From Perkinsus marinus ATCC 50983 (lineage: Eukaryota; Perkinsozoa; Perkinsida; Perkinsidae): DNA of 40,372 nucleotides. Below, piece after piece: positions 23,735-35,700 of this stretch. Position 1 is the first letter of the stretch; every line of letters starts with the position of its first letter. The notes beneath the pieces were generated by a model. The model worked only from the letters and a program-made list of their open reading frames with translations, made no database searches and had not been told where the DNA came from. The stretch spans positions 1 through 40,372 of the forward strand of contig NW_003216986.1 in assembly GCF_000006405.1 (NCBI RefSeq), given 5' to 3'. The translations under genes were made by a program, and so were the position numbers.

Positions 23735-24764
23735 GTTTGGCGTCACGCGCCACGAAATTCGATCAGCAGGGGGAATGTATGATAAGTGCAGCGTCAGTCG
23801 CTGGAGTCTGTCGGTCGTACTCGGCCTTACACAACCCTTGTTGTAGGTTTTAACTACTGTCGCGTTGTTAAGACTGCAGGAGTATGTCAATTGACAGAGA
23901 TGGATCCACCATCCAGCAGCAGCAGCAGCATCGGCGAGGCAGTGGCATAGGCTATCATGGTCCAGGCATCAGCATCTAGCAGACCACAGCCGGCCTGACT
24001 TCACAATGGGGCCCTACTGGGGGGGTCGACTCCCGCTTGCCTTGTCGCCCGAAGAGGCGACTCTAGTCGGGACTGATGAAACCGAACCGTGTAGTTTTTG
24101 TGCAGGGGAGGTCAGCGTTCAAGCCGAGGTAAATGTATCCAGTATCCGCGCGGCCCGATTGACCTTTGCAGCGATAAGCTGTGTCGGCACTAGGGGCGGG
24201 ACTGCAACCCGATACGGCCAACGGTCAGCATTAGAGACCTCCCGTTGAAGTGACAGTGTCACACCAGCCCTATCGAATTGGTGCAGCCCGGATGTGGTCT
24301 TAGGGGCGTATCACGATTGTCCGGTCGAAGTGAGGTGTAGTTTTGTTGTGTCCACAGGGGTAGAGTGAACCCTCCTAGTTGACCATCGAGGTCGACATAT
24401 GGGAGACTAGGTTACGGCGGGCTGCGGCTCATACAGTCAACTTAACCCTTATTCTGTCTGAGCCTCCTTGCGAGCGAGAGTTACTCCGCTGTGGGGTAGT
24501 GATTGCAATGGAAGGGAGGGCAAGGATATAGGGGTAGCGATTTCTGTCTCTGTGTCTCCAGTGCAATGGGGACACGCACTCGTGTCGGGTGTCTTGCATT
24601 TTGGAGTGAACAGAAGCCTTGCTCAATCCCTAGCCGATCTAGAAGGCCTGGGTTCCAATCTCACGAAGGTCATGTCAACAGACAAAGATGTTATGTTTAA
24701 TGTTGAGTCGAAATAAAAAGCAGTATCTACTATATATGATCTCTCCTGGCGGAAGACACAAAAG
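23735..24764. other. Region without a recognised gene between TLC and tRNA-Leu
   Basis: About 1 kb, locally GC-rich around 24000-24450. Short open frames (24006-24248 and 24468-24716, plus) have no recognisable domains or intron pattern. No MITE seen. Confidence 0.4.
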
Positions 24765-24844
24765 TAACAGCCGCGAGATTCGAACTCGCGCCCTTTCGGA
24801 CCAGCGCCTGAAGCTGGCGCCTTAGACCGCTCGGCCAGACTGTC
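24765..24844 (-). tRNA. tRNA-Leu (CAG)
   Basis: 80-nt cloverleaf on the minus strand. Acceptor GACAGUC pairs with GGCUGUU (two wobble pairs), discriminator A. D arm GCC...GGC with the TGGCCGAGCGG A-box. Anticodon stem CCAGC/GCUGG with loop UUCAGGC, anticodon CAG. Class II long variable arm, T arm GCGAG-UUCGAAU-CUCGC. No CCA is encoded and no intron is present. A TTTT terminator follows at 24763-24760. Confidence 0.95.
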
Positions 24845-25505
24845 GTTAAAATTTTAGGGTTTATTTCTGGCCGAGACATATCCTCTATTAGTTTTATAGT
24901 TGTCAGATGCGCATTTCCTCGGCTTCTGGCAGCGTACCCATGTGTACGATTCAGAATTGCAATATCTGCTGTTTATCGGAGCGGTTATATCAAATTCATC
25001 TCCTCTCCGATCCAAAGAGCCTCAGGAGAGATCGCAACTCCAGCTACCACTCTGTACTGTTTTCCGACCTCAGGCGCCGGGCGGGGCTTTATTGATGCGG
25101 GATAGGTTTTCCGCCATCCGTGAGACTTGTATACCGCCGGTATACATAGCTCGGGACGGAGAGTCACATGGGAGGAGCCACAAGGGGCTCCCGATGAGTA
25201 CATTCGCGCAAACAACAACAATAACACTAGTACAACACAAAAACCGAAAGATTCAAACAACTATTAAATATGGTAATCCCTCACAAGCATCCTCCAGGCA
25301 TGGCAATGGCCTCACCCAAACTTAGATCTTCACTATGGAACTGATCATGACGCTACATATAGGGCACCTATGAAACCACGTCGGGATGGTCAGCAATCAC
25401 GTCGGAAGTCTTGTATAGCACAGTCCACAGCAACAACGGTATCCACATTGATGTTAATTCCAGGGACCCCCAGATGACAACACGGTCCGCTGACAGCACA
25501 GAAAC
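24845..25505. other. Spacer between tRNA-Leu and the METTL9-like gene
   Basis: About 660 bp. An open frame on the minus strand (24985-25260) has a hydrophobic start but begins with TTG and was not accepted. A perfect palindrome lies at 25128-25146. Confidence 0.4.
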
Positions 25506-27924
25506 TCAGGATTGAGGGTCAGAAACTCTGGTAAGGACGAAAACGGCATCATCAAGTGGCAGGATCGGATCGGTGATGGGACCAGTGCAGAGGTAGGGAC
25601 ACCGAGTGAAGGCTGCTAGGGTAAAGAATCCCGTAGGTGCCAAATACTCATTCCTGAGACCATCTCCCATTCATCGATATAGCGGTAGGCTTACCACAAG
25701 CACCGCGCTGCTTCCTCAAAGGATGCATTACACGACAGGACCTGATGTATGCCACTCCAAGGCTGCCATTGGCATCAGCAGAAACAACAGTGTCGGGATT
25801 TATGTTCACTCTCCTCAGCTGATTTTATCAGAGCGGAGCTTCCTCACTACTTGAAAGAGTAATTGTACGACTTCAAGTAACGATATACAGAAGAGGATTT
25901 CCCAGAATTCTCATATTATCACTAACAAATGTATTTTCCCACACTGTTCGTGATTGACCAAACCATAGTCTGTACGTAATACGAAATAAAGCAGCCTTGC
26001 ACTCCACGAAGAGACCGACTGATACCAAGTCCTTACAAGTGGTTGTTGCTCGTCTTGACTGCTGCTCGACAAGGCATCCAGTTGAGCGAGCGGGACAGGG
26101 ACTGCTACCACTACCGTACCTCCTGGGGCCACCTGGTAGTATTTCAACAGAGTCATCAGCTGACTGCCCTCACCAGTTCTGATATGCGATTTAACAATCG
26201 CTCCGGAGACTTGCACCTGATGCATTATGACCACTACATGGATGGTGACACCACTGAAGAGTCACCGGTCCAACACGTTGAGGCAGAAGACAGCATCGAA
26301 CTTCTTCAAAGTCGGGGAAACCTCAGGCAATATAGGATCAGCAGTCCGTACTGCCCGGATGCCCTTTTGACTCAGACGTCGGCACATCCTAGAAAGAACG
26401 GCTGAGGAGGCGAAGCTATCAAAGAGGATCGAGCTGCAGGACTGTACTCAACCTCGAATTCTCTATACTATTACTAGATTACTGTTTGATCAATCTATGT
26501 TAGACCACATTTTCATTATGGACAGGAGATAGAGATAAAACCATTTACTAGATAATTGCTATTGGTTCTAGGGTACGTTATTTTGCTATGAACCCGTATG
26601 GGGTATATATTTGATATAATCTGCAGTGTGGGAAAATATGCAACAACATGTGTTGCTGACAAAACTGAAATTCTGAGGAAACTTCAGGAAATTCTCATTG
26701 GTTTCTGTACACTTCTACCCGAATTAGTATAGAATTACCGAGGAAACTCCTGGACTCAGCTGAAGAAAGCGAACATATACTCCAACACTGATAATCTGTA
26801 TATATGTTTATACAAAGTTAACTACTTACGATCATCTAACATTCTCAGTTGTGACATACCTACATTTTAGAGACTTCTGTTGCCGTTACATTATTCGCCT
26901 TGAACAAATTCATAAACCCGACAGTGAGGTCACCACATCCCGCGCCGATGTCCAGGCAGGAAACATCGCTAGTTGAGTTCTCGAGTTTCAGCTTGCTATG
27001 TGATAGTAGTTTCCTCCATTGCTCTGTGGGAGGCAACTTCACAACTACACTACGTAAATCCAACCTACTTTCGCTGACCATGAACAGCTTCGGGCGTTGG
27101 AGAACAGCCTGGACCTGAGCCCGAGCAAGACAGATAGATGCACATGGTGCCCACATGACGTAGTACATCGTAATGGTAAATACATGGGCATATAGTGAGT
27201 GTAGCAAGCCACGAGAAACACCGGTAAAGACTCGATACCGTCGAGCTGGATAATACGAGGAAAGATTAATAATATCGCCGCATAGTGACACTAGCACAGT
27301 GTAGTGTCACCACTAACGAGAGCATCCTATTCAATTCCAGTCCCAAGACAAAATTGACAGTTCGTGTTGGTGTGGTATGCAAATGTGGAAAATGCGCGGC
27401 GTTATTCGCATTGATCCGAGACTTAACGAAATTAATTGCCCCTTTTCTGGCACGCACTGTGAAGGCGACGATAGCATAGATGTGCCTTGAGACCAGCATT
27501 ATGATACTCTCGATCACAACCTAGCCACTATAGCTGCCCTTACCTCACCTCTCAGGATCTCGAACATGCCTGGTAATAAATGCGCACACTTCATCATCAT
27601 CAACAACACTGAGAGGTACCTGCTACGCAGCATCAGCTGAGCCAACAACCTCCGAGTGTCAATCTCACCCATTTATCAGCGAGGTCCTCACCTAGCACCT
27701 CCGTATCTACTGCATATCGCAACCGCAGCCTCATTGTGCTATAGTCCAGACCGTTGTAAGCCGATGGTAGTCCGGACGAATTCACCCAAAACGGCGGCCG
27801 CGCTTCTTCTATAATCAGTTCACCTGTAACCACCGACTATAACAATACCCAATACGCCTATTCCCCTCCTACGAGTTGCGAGCGATACCATATTCCTCAA
27901 ATACTCAGCCCTTGACGCCATCAT
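25506..27924 (-). CDS. METTL9/DREV-like methyltransferase, multi-exon
   Basis: S-adenosylmethionine-dependent methyltransferase of the METTL9 (DREV) family; animal METTL9 methylates histidines in HxH motifs. C-terminal exons (minus) are firm: one ending at 26864, then 26266-26388, 26174-26216, 26037-26132, 25695-25741 and 25506-25653 (TGA). They join in phase to give FMVSESRL, SCLDIGAGCGDLTVGF (motif I, with Cys where METTL9 has Asp), TATEVSKMM, FDAVFCLNVLDRC, LLNRISELVAPGGTVVVAV and the family terminus RCPYLC with LDDAVFVL. Proposed 5' exons from ATG 27924 (MMASRAEYLRNMVSLATR) join across a 51-nt intron to EARPPFWVNSSGL; this part is less certain. Two large introns, 26389-26863 and 25742-26036, each hold a MITE. 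Confidence 0.85.
25788..25946 (+). mobile_element. hAT-like MITE in METTL9-like intron
   Basis: Starts CAGTGTCGGGATTTATGTTC and ends TTTTCCCACACTG, giving intact terminal repeats. It lies in intron 25742-26036, antisense to the gene. No clear target duplication. Confidence 0.85.
26624..26790 (-). mobile_element. hAT-like MITE with perfect 8-bp target duplication
   Basis: On the plus strand it starts CAGTGTGGGAAAATATGCA and ends ACTCCAACACTG. It is flanked on both sides by ATAATCTG (26616-26623 and 26791-26798). It lies in the METTL9-like intron 26389-26863. This is the best copy for defining the element's ends. Confidence 0.93.
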
Positions 27925-28040
27925 AAAATCCAACCACTAAACGGCAACTCGCCTCGAATAACCAACACAAGTCGTCTAGTACATAATAACACCCTTCTGG
28001 TAAGGTTAATAATTTTACATGCTGCGCACGTCAGGAACTA

Positions 28041-28589
28041 TGCTGGTACAACTTTATGGAGATTCCCACTAGATCGAGGCGCAGGTTTGGTGTGCCCACA
28101 TATTCCCAAGACTCTCAACAAGCGGATGATTGGAGCCACATCATCCTGCTTCTTCAGCCTCGACATATGCGACGCTATTGGCAACTTTAGAGATGCTCTC
28201 TCACGCACTTTCGAGGGATGAGCGCCCAATGCAGTAGACGTATCTGAGCAATTTGATAAAGGAGTGGTAGAGAACGCCCAAGAATCACCTTCCACTTCCT
28301 CACCAGCCCTATTGGGCGGATAATCCACCACCAACCGGACCTGCGCTATACCATGAAAATAACGGTATAGTATGAAATGCCACAGGTATTCCCCTATGAT
28401 ACAGCGTGGGAAAATGCAGTGAGCTATCTTTGCCAGAATTTGGAAGGTTTTCCTTCAAGAGTGTTGTATTCTTACTACCGGTTCGTTATGACCATAATTC
28501 GGCTCAACTATAGTGGTATTCTTCAACGTCTTCTTGAGGAACTCATCTCCTCGGTATAGGAGTCTCCGATGCTCTCGAGACTTTTTCAT
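28041..28589 (-). CDS. Unrecognised two-exon gene, 136 residues
   Basis: Exons 28479-28589 and 28041-28340 (minus) join in phase 0 across an intron of 138 nt with donor GTAGTAAG and acceptor GCGCAG. The product starts MKKSREHRRLLYRGDEF and ends NLHKVVPA. It is basic at the N-terminus, with no signal peptide or membrane helix, and I recognise no domain. The sequence TTTTTGGTAG lies about 10 bases before the ATG and could be a trans-splice acceptor. The reading is supported by the phase match and the open second exon only. Confidence 0.5.
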
Positions 28590-28752
28590 TTTATGGCACT
28601 ACCAAAAATACAACCCTATGGCCATCCCAACAACAAGCCTTACCGCAGTTTCCCCCTTGGTTGCATGATGTGCCAAGCGCTCGCCTAGGTCCCGTGCTTT
28701 GTCCTTCCTGGGGTAGAGGAGGAGGAAAGACTACTCCTCAGTATAGTTTCTA

Positions 28753-29255
28753 TTACTTGCTGCCTTTGCCCACAGTCCGCCTTGAGCCCGCCCTCGGAGC
28801 AATAGCTGCCTCCTGTAAATTCCCATATGATACCCTATTCACAAGAGGGGCCCTAAAGGGTAATGGAATCCACTCATGCACACAGACTCCAGTACCCCTT
28901 ACCCTCCCACAACAGTTGGCCTCTTCACATTAGCCTGGCGGAGTCGCTGAAAGGACGGTATCCAGGAAGGAAGAGAACCCACATCATCATATACTTACCA
29001 CATCCTCTCGCTGAACATGTCCTGGTATCCATCCCGGAGTGTTGATGAACTGTGGGCCCTTGGCAACTGATTTCCTCTGTTGGAAGAAATCCAAGCTCAT
29101 CTGAGTATCTTGCCGCGAGCCTCGTCTCGGCAGCGGCGGTGGCGGCGGCCGAATTGAGGTTCTGCTTTCACGGGCCGCTGATTTCTGCATTTGTCTTAGT
29201 TCATCAACCTCAAAGAAATGTCCTGATAATGTCCTGACTCCCCCTTTGGGCAACC
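28753..29255 (-). CDS. C-terminal exons of an unrecognised gene (possibly the 3' end of the PqiA-like gene)
   Basis: Open exon from about 29255 down to a GTAAGTAT donor near 28999 encodes a soluble segment with a proline run (SIRPPPPPLPRRGSR) and KGPQFINTPGWIPGHVQRED. It joins in phase to RLRQANVKRPTVVGG and then APLVNRVSYGNLQEA, ending GKGSK with TAA at 28753-28755. No start codon is evident. It may belong to the PqiA-like gene immediately upstream on the same strand, if GTGAGC near 29737 is used as a donor, or be a separate gene whose 5' end lies in 29256-29736. Confidence 0.45.
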
Positions 29256-29736
29256 CCAGCAGTAAGTAGGAACTTATACTACTTGCTCAAGTAACGCCAA
29301 GCCCAGCACAAAAAGTCAATAGCATTTCCAAAAACCGTTGAGGAATAGCAAGTGTACAAGATATAGCAAGATTCTAAAAATAGGAGACTTGATGCTAAGC
29401 AGCGTCTAGGTGAAGAACCTGAGGCAATCTGTACGGTAGGCCGATTCGTATTTCAGTAGTTGAGTGCGGAAAGCCTCTCAGTGAGTTGCTTATGATATGT
29501 GCCTAATTGAGCTGTAGGTGGCAATCCACCTCGTCACCAGTTGTATATAGTTGATCTTGATATCATATTTTACAAATTTTGTTGTTGCCGCTTTCAGCAC
29601 ACTATCAATGTGTATACGGGTACTAAACTCGCATTAAACACAACAGCAGTTAGCATGAAGAAAAGCAATCGTATCTTTAGAAATGCTAGAGAATATTCAC
29701 GTAATAGACTTATGCAATCGTTCTTGAGGCAAATGC

Positions 29737-32700
29737 TCACCATCTTCCACCGAACGTCCGTTGTAACACACTCTGTTTCTCGAACTCACGAGGACCGAAG
29801 CCGCCAACAGGTGGCTTCGGGCATTGGAACTTCTCCTCACCCGTTGAGTCACGATTGATATTCAAAGAGAGGATCTTATTGATAAGCTCTCCCAAGGAGA
29901 GTGTAGCGCCACCCCATGGTATGAACCTGAAGCATTCTAGTATCGCCAAGTATCAATAACCTATAGCTCAACAGAGGAGCCCATATTGCTAACTACTGTT
30001 GGTGAATTCTTCCGAGCAAGCCACTGGCAAAATGAATACAGTTCGATTGTATACCAACTCGAAGTCGTTACTCTCATTGACTTACGCATTATCCATGAGA
30101 AATGGCTGCAACTCCTTCATCAGGGCTTCTTGCAAGCTCGTTGTCACATCGCTAAGGCTTATTGATATCAGACCTGCAAATCGATAAGATTCAACAACCG
30201 CACGAAATAGACAACTCCAACACCGCACCCAGGAACTGCTCCTGAATGGTGATTTGTTGCACGGTGATGTTCTCGACTGTGATCTGCCGTACAAACGGGT
30301 ACTCCTCACTGCAAACCGATTGTAGAACAACCTACGAAGAACCCTGCTATCCCGACAGTCCTACACCACATCTACCTGGAAGTGTTTGTCTTTGCCACAA
30401 CAGGCATCCGTATTGTCCCAAAGCTTATCGCATCGCCCTGTAAACCACGTATCAGGGGTCACACACTGGCCAACGAATAGTGACAATGGTAACTCGTCAA
30501 TTACGCCTGCGACAAACCCTACAACACAGAAATCGGCTAAGTCACTATACCTTCAATGCTCAACGCTAGCCTGTTCTCCTTAGGCACCGAGAGGTATATG
30601 TTCTCCAATTTAGTCGTCCTCAATCCCGTCACCCATCGGGCGTTCACTTCATATACCCTTTCACGGACGTAGTAAAGAGAGCTGTTCCCAACACACGGCT
30701 TAGGCGCTATATGCAGAGGATCGACCGTACCTAACAGGAACTGTGGCAGCAAGCGAGCATAAAAAGGTCCAACCCTACATGCACCAAGTGAGCTCGGCAA
30801 CGCATCCTGCAATGCACCGTTGATCAACGGGAGGTTCCCTCGTAATGATAGGTTCTACCATACCAAGAGATAATAGCGGGAATCGACTGCAAGTCTTACA
30901 ATAACATCTAGGTCGACCGGGGGCATACTTGTATGCATGCTCCACACTATGAAGAAGATACCCCAGCTCACAGCCTTAATGACCAACACCTGATGATGGT
31001 AACACTAGGAGGAACCTTCCCTCAGCTTTGAACATACCGTGCCAGTCATCCTCTGCAAGAGCCGCTTCCACAAGGGTGGTACGGCCTTGTCCGCAGTAGA
31101 GTCGTTATCGCTATCATTATTCTCACTCTCATCGGTGGCTACCAAGCGGTAATGCTTCCCTTTATCGTCACGACCAGCTCGCCTCTCTCCATCCAAGGCA
31201 TCCTTCTGGTGACCTACAATCAACAGGAGATAAAAACCCATACGAAATCTCATGTCAAAGATCACCTCGAAAGTCATCCAGATTGTCACCAAAACTTCTC
31301 CTTCGACGCCTCGGGCTGTTCACTATGGCCTCCATATCAACGTACTGCTCCACCTTGCGCTTGGCTGCGTCTAGCACAGCAGGAACCTTCTCCCCAGTGC
31401 CGGCCACTGACCGTGCTGACTCTGCCAGAGATCGACCGCCACCCAGCGATGAGAGCAACGAGCAATTCCGCTGATGTAGTTGTTGCTCCTCAGTAGCAAC
31501 AAGGGAACTCTTACTCCGAGGCAGAACCATCCTACAGACAACTTCTGTTATGCATCCCGATCAGATCGTCGACTCACAGTGATTTGCTCCGTCTCATAAG
31601 GGACTCAGAAGCAGCAGCACCAGGGGCTACTAAACACGCATTCTGAAGAGCTCCCACCAAGGCGTGGCCATCCTCGATGTCACCCTCATCTCTCGAACGT
31701 CTCGACACATTTGGCCTAAACTAAGAGTGAGAAGAATGAGAGCGGGGCTACCTACGATATGGGTGGTGATGACATGGCTGAGGCCACAGCAGCTGAGCTG
31801 GCCTGCTTCTGTGCACGACTAGCATTCCGTCTAAGTTCACGGCGAAGGATACGGAAGGTCTGCCACTCTGTTGGGTCCCTCCGCGACATTGAGGTTATAT
31901 CAGTGCCTATCCAAAACCATGCAAGGCTGGCCATTTACAGTGCCGCCTACCCATATCAGAGCGACTCCCCAAGTCCCCTAGGGCGGCGACAGTAGCCGAC
32001 CTGGGCACCAAGCTAGACTGCTGTTGCTGTTGCTGTGTATCCAGCAATGGCTCGGTCAGCGTAGCACTGCTTGAAGGCTTCGGCATGGAGGGCTCAACAA
32101 CAACTCCTCCGTGATCTCCTTGTTGAGACTTCAGCCTTTCCGCAAGAGAGTAACCCTCTATTGTTGGCAGCGACAGAGCCCTCTGGTATCCTAAACAGGC
32201 AGCAGCCACTTCAAGAGCGGTAGTTTACGAATGAGTGCTTACGACCATCGATCGCCATACTGCCGCTCCTCTCCACTGCATTAGGCCGGTCAGCGACGGC
32301 ATCGTCTGGGTGAGCAGGTCGCCATCGAGTAAACGATGAATAAGACCTAGGCGTAGCGGCGCTCTGGTCCCCAATCATATACTCTGGATCCCTTAAGGAT
32401 TCCTCTTGCTCCTGACCAGCAGACGTGTACCCTCTCAATAAGCCATCATCGAACCTACATGCTCGAGTATGATCATCTCAGTAGCCATCTCCACGACATT
32501 CCGTGCCATAGCGTCCATCAACAGCTCATGCGTTTGCGTAGCCAGATCCATCGAGGCCAGCCCTGAGAGTAAACAGTATACCATCATTAGAGTTGCCACT
32601 CAGCTCACCAGCCATGAGTAGGAAGTAGAAGCCCGATAGCAGCCCAGGAGGAGCATCAGCTCGCAAGGCATCAAATGCATTGAGGGAGATCAACGTGGTG

Positions 32701-35700
32701 AACATAGCAACAGAGAAAACGTCCATCATAGCCCAGTCGCTAATGTAACTGTAAGCGACGATTCAACAATATATCAATAATGACGAGCACTGGTACTCGA
32801 TGAGATAGAGCAGCCAACGATAAAGATCAGCACAGGTGTGAGACGTCTTGTGACAAGGGAGGACGTGGAGTGTGCCTATGGACGCACAGTAAGGGGGAGT
32901 GTGAGCGATCAAGAAGACTCACCAGCGATGAATATTCCGCCGACTTGAACACACGGCACGATAAGTGCAAAAACAGCGAAAACAACCGCGGGAATAAAGT
33001 AGTTGATACCCTCGTGCTGCTTAACAAGCCCATCAATCATGCCAACTAAAAGAAGGTGTGCCGGTTGCATAAACTCTCCTAGCCGTGCTTACAAAGACCC
33101 AACGTGCTCTGTGATACAATCAAGCTCTCTTTGAATGCCACTTTAACAGTAAGGACCTGTCACACCACCTCATCTAAAGACAACGCTTTCCCTCAACACC
33201 TTACACTATGGTAGAGACTCCAGTACAGACCGATGTAGAAGGTTATGCAGGCTCCATAGAGGAAAAAGGTGTCCAAGGAGAATTCAAAGCCTCGACAACA
33301 GCCTCCACAGGTGAATATCGATCGACCTAACACATACCGCCTCCACTGCTTCCAATCGGTTGCCCAGTAGTCGTACACAGAGACAACTTGTTGGTTTGAG
33401 CCAAGTTGAACGTACTGGCCACACTGGTGACCTCAGAGAGAGCGCCACCTCCTCTACGTTGTTCAGCAGTACGGCTGGGCCACACCACAAGAGTACCGTC
33501 ATTAACAGTCGCCACCCGTGGTGATTCCGGACCTGATCATAGCATGTCGACTGAGGCAGCTAGGACACAGCTCACTGTGTTCATCGGGAGGAGCCGAGGA
33601 GTGGAAGGCAAGCGGCTCTGAAGCTGCTGCACCAAAAGAAGGCGTCCGGCCTGAGGGACCGACGAAAGTCCAATCGAGCTCAGATTCCCGGTGTGGGAGA
33701 GTATGCACATGACCAACCACATGTGTCGATGGTTTTTGTGAAAATTCTGAGGAAAATTAATGAAATTCTTATTGTTTTCTGGACACTTCTACCCGAATTT
33801 GTATGTAAACTAGTGAGAAAACCTCCGGGCTCAGGTAAGGAAAGCGAACATTTATTTCAGCACTGACCACTCCTCCCCCTACTTATCCGAGCCTTGCGGT
33901 CTCCTTCCGGAGCCTCTACTTCCTCTACACTGGAACACGCTCGATCACCCTCACAACGACGACGATTCGACTGTGGTGTGGTAAGCGGCGTTTTGTCGAG
34001 CTCGGGCAAAGGATCTCCACAAGCCTGACGTGAATTTCCCTCCAATCCTCCTCATCGACGCCACATCCCCCCTCCTACTCCACTCTGATCAGCCTGCCGT
34101 CGACCGTCTGCTAGGGCTTCACCAAAAGGAACCGAGGCATGCACCTGAGCTCACGCGGGAATCAGCCGAGCATTGCTCACAGCAAAAGTAATGGCTAGCA
34201 CTACAGTGATAAACACTAGAAGGATCAAAAAGCCTTGATCACGCGTTCACAGCGTAGGGAATTCTGCACATGGTCAAACACGTGTGTTGGTGATGATGAA
34301 AATTTTCGAGAAAATTTTGGGAAATGAGTATTGGTTTTTGTACACTTCTACTCGAAGTCGTGCGGAAATACTCATCAAGTGGCTCTGAAAACTCTGACCT
34401 CAGCCGGAGAAACCAAACATATATTCCAACACTGCTCATTCCAGCGAGACGACACCCACTTCAGTATTCCGAGGGTAGTAGTGAACTAAGCTGGAGTGAT
34501 CAGCCTGATCAGGCGAACGACCCGTGATGTTCTTGAAGGCAATCTCCGTCTGCCTGTCCCGCATCCATCGGGCGAGCTGCTGAGCATACAACGCTTGCGG
34601 CCGGTCGGGCAGCATTGACCACAACACTTGAGTAGCTGAAGGAAAACAGGAGGATGGGAAGATATGCAAATGTGTTAGTGACAATTTTATGAATTCTGAA
34701 TTTTCCATTTTAACATTCATATTCAGCGAAAGAACTCCTGAGCTCAGCCGAGCATTGATTCCAATACTACAAGTTTTGGGAAATTTTCGTAGGCATTTCT
34801 ACTCGAATTTGTATGTAAACTTCTAGTACCTAGCTGAACCGAGTTGAAAAAAAAAGAACAAACATGTACTCCCCCAGCACTTTGATAAAATGGTGACACC
34901 AGTACGACATACATACCCTCTCCACCTACCGCCAATGCTCAGTAGACAAAATGCCAGATAGTAGTAGAACCCAGTCTGCAACGTAGTGCGCATCACATCC
35001 TAAAAAAGGTCTTATCATAATAAAGAAGATTCACCACACAGTGCTACCTGATTGAGGAAGGCTACCATAATAACTGTGACGAATATATCCAGCATTTGGT
35101 ATTTTGCTATAATCCTGAAAAACAACAGCACAGGAGAATACCGAGGCGCGTTTCTCCCAGGGGCTCACCGCAGTACAAACATGAGCTGGTGAGCTTTCTC
35201 TGGGAAGGTATGACGAATGATGAATATCACCAACATCATCAACAGCTTTACTATTGGGACTACCACCGAACATAGGAGTACGAGGACGCCTGAGGACCCT
35301 CCTCATAATAGTGAAATCATCATGATAACCCCACCTGGGAGATAGAAGCCTTCCTCGAAGAAATTCTCCAAACTCTCCAACGTGGACTTGGTGATATCAA
35401 TTGACCCCTGAGGAAAATACGGGCGTCTTTTTGAATTCTCATCAATTCGGCGAAATATGCATACGATCAACTCCATGTATACAAATTTCGGAATTCTGTC
35501 TCTGGTTTCACTAGACTTCTACCCTACTTCATATATATAACCTCCTATAACTATCCGGGTAACTCCTGAACTCAGCTGAGGAAAGGGAACATATATTCCA
35601 ACACTGATACTCATAGAGTCGACTCGAGTATCGTCAGAAAGTCGTACATCCATTTTGAGTGTAAAATGGCTGAGTAAATTTTCTTCCCAAAATCGGACCC

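Noticed and set aside
24985..25260. Possible small secreted protein, minus strand
   Set aside because: Hydrophobic start begins with TTG; the first ATG lies after the hydrophobic stretch, so no signal peptide is supported.
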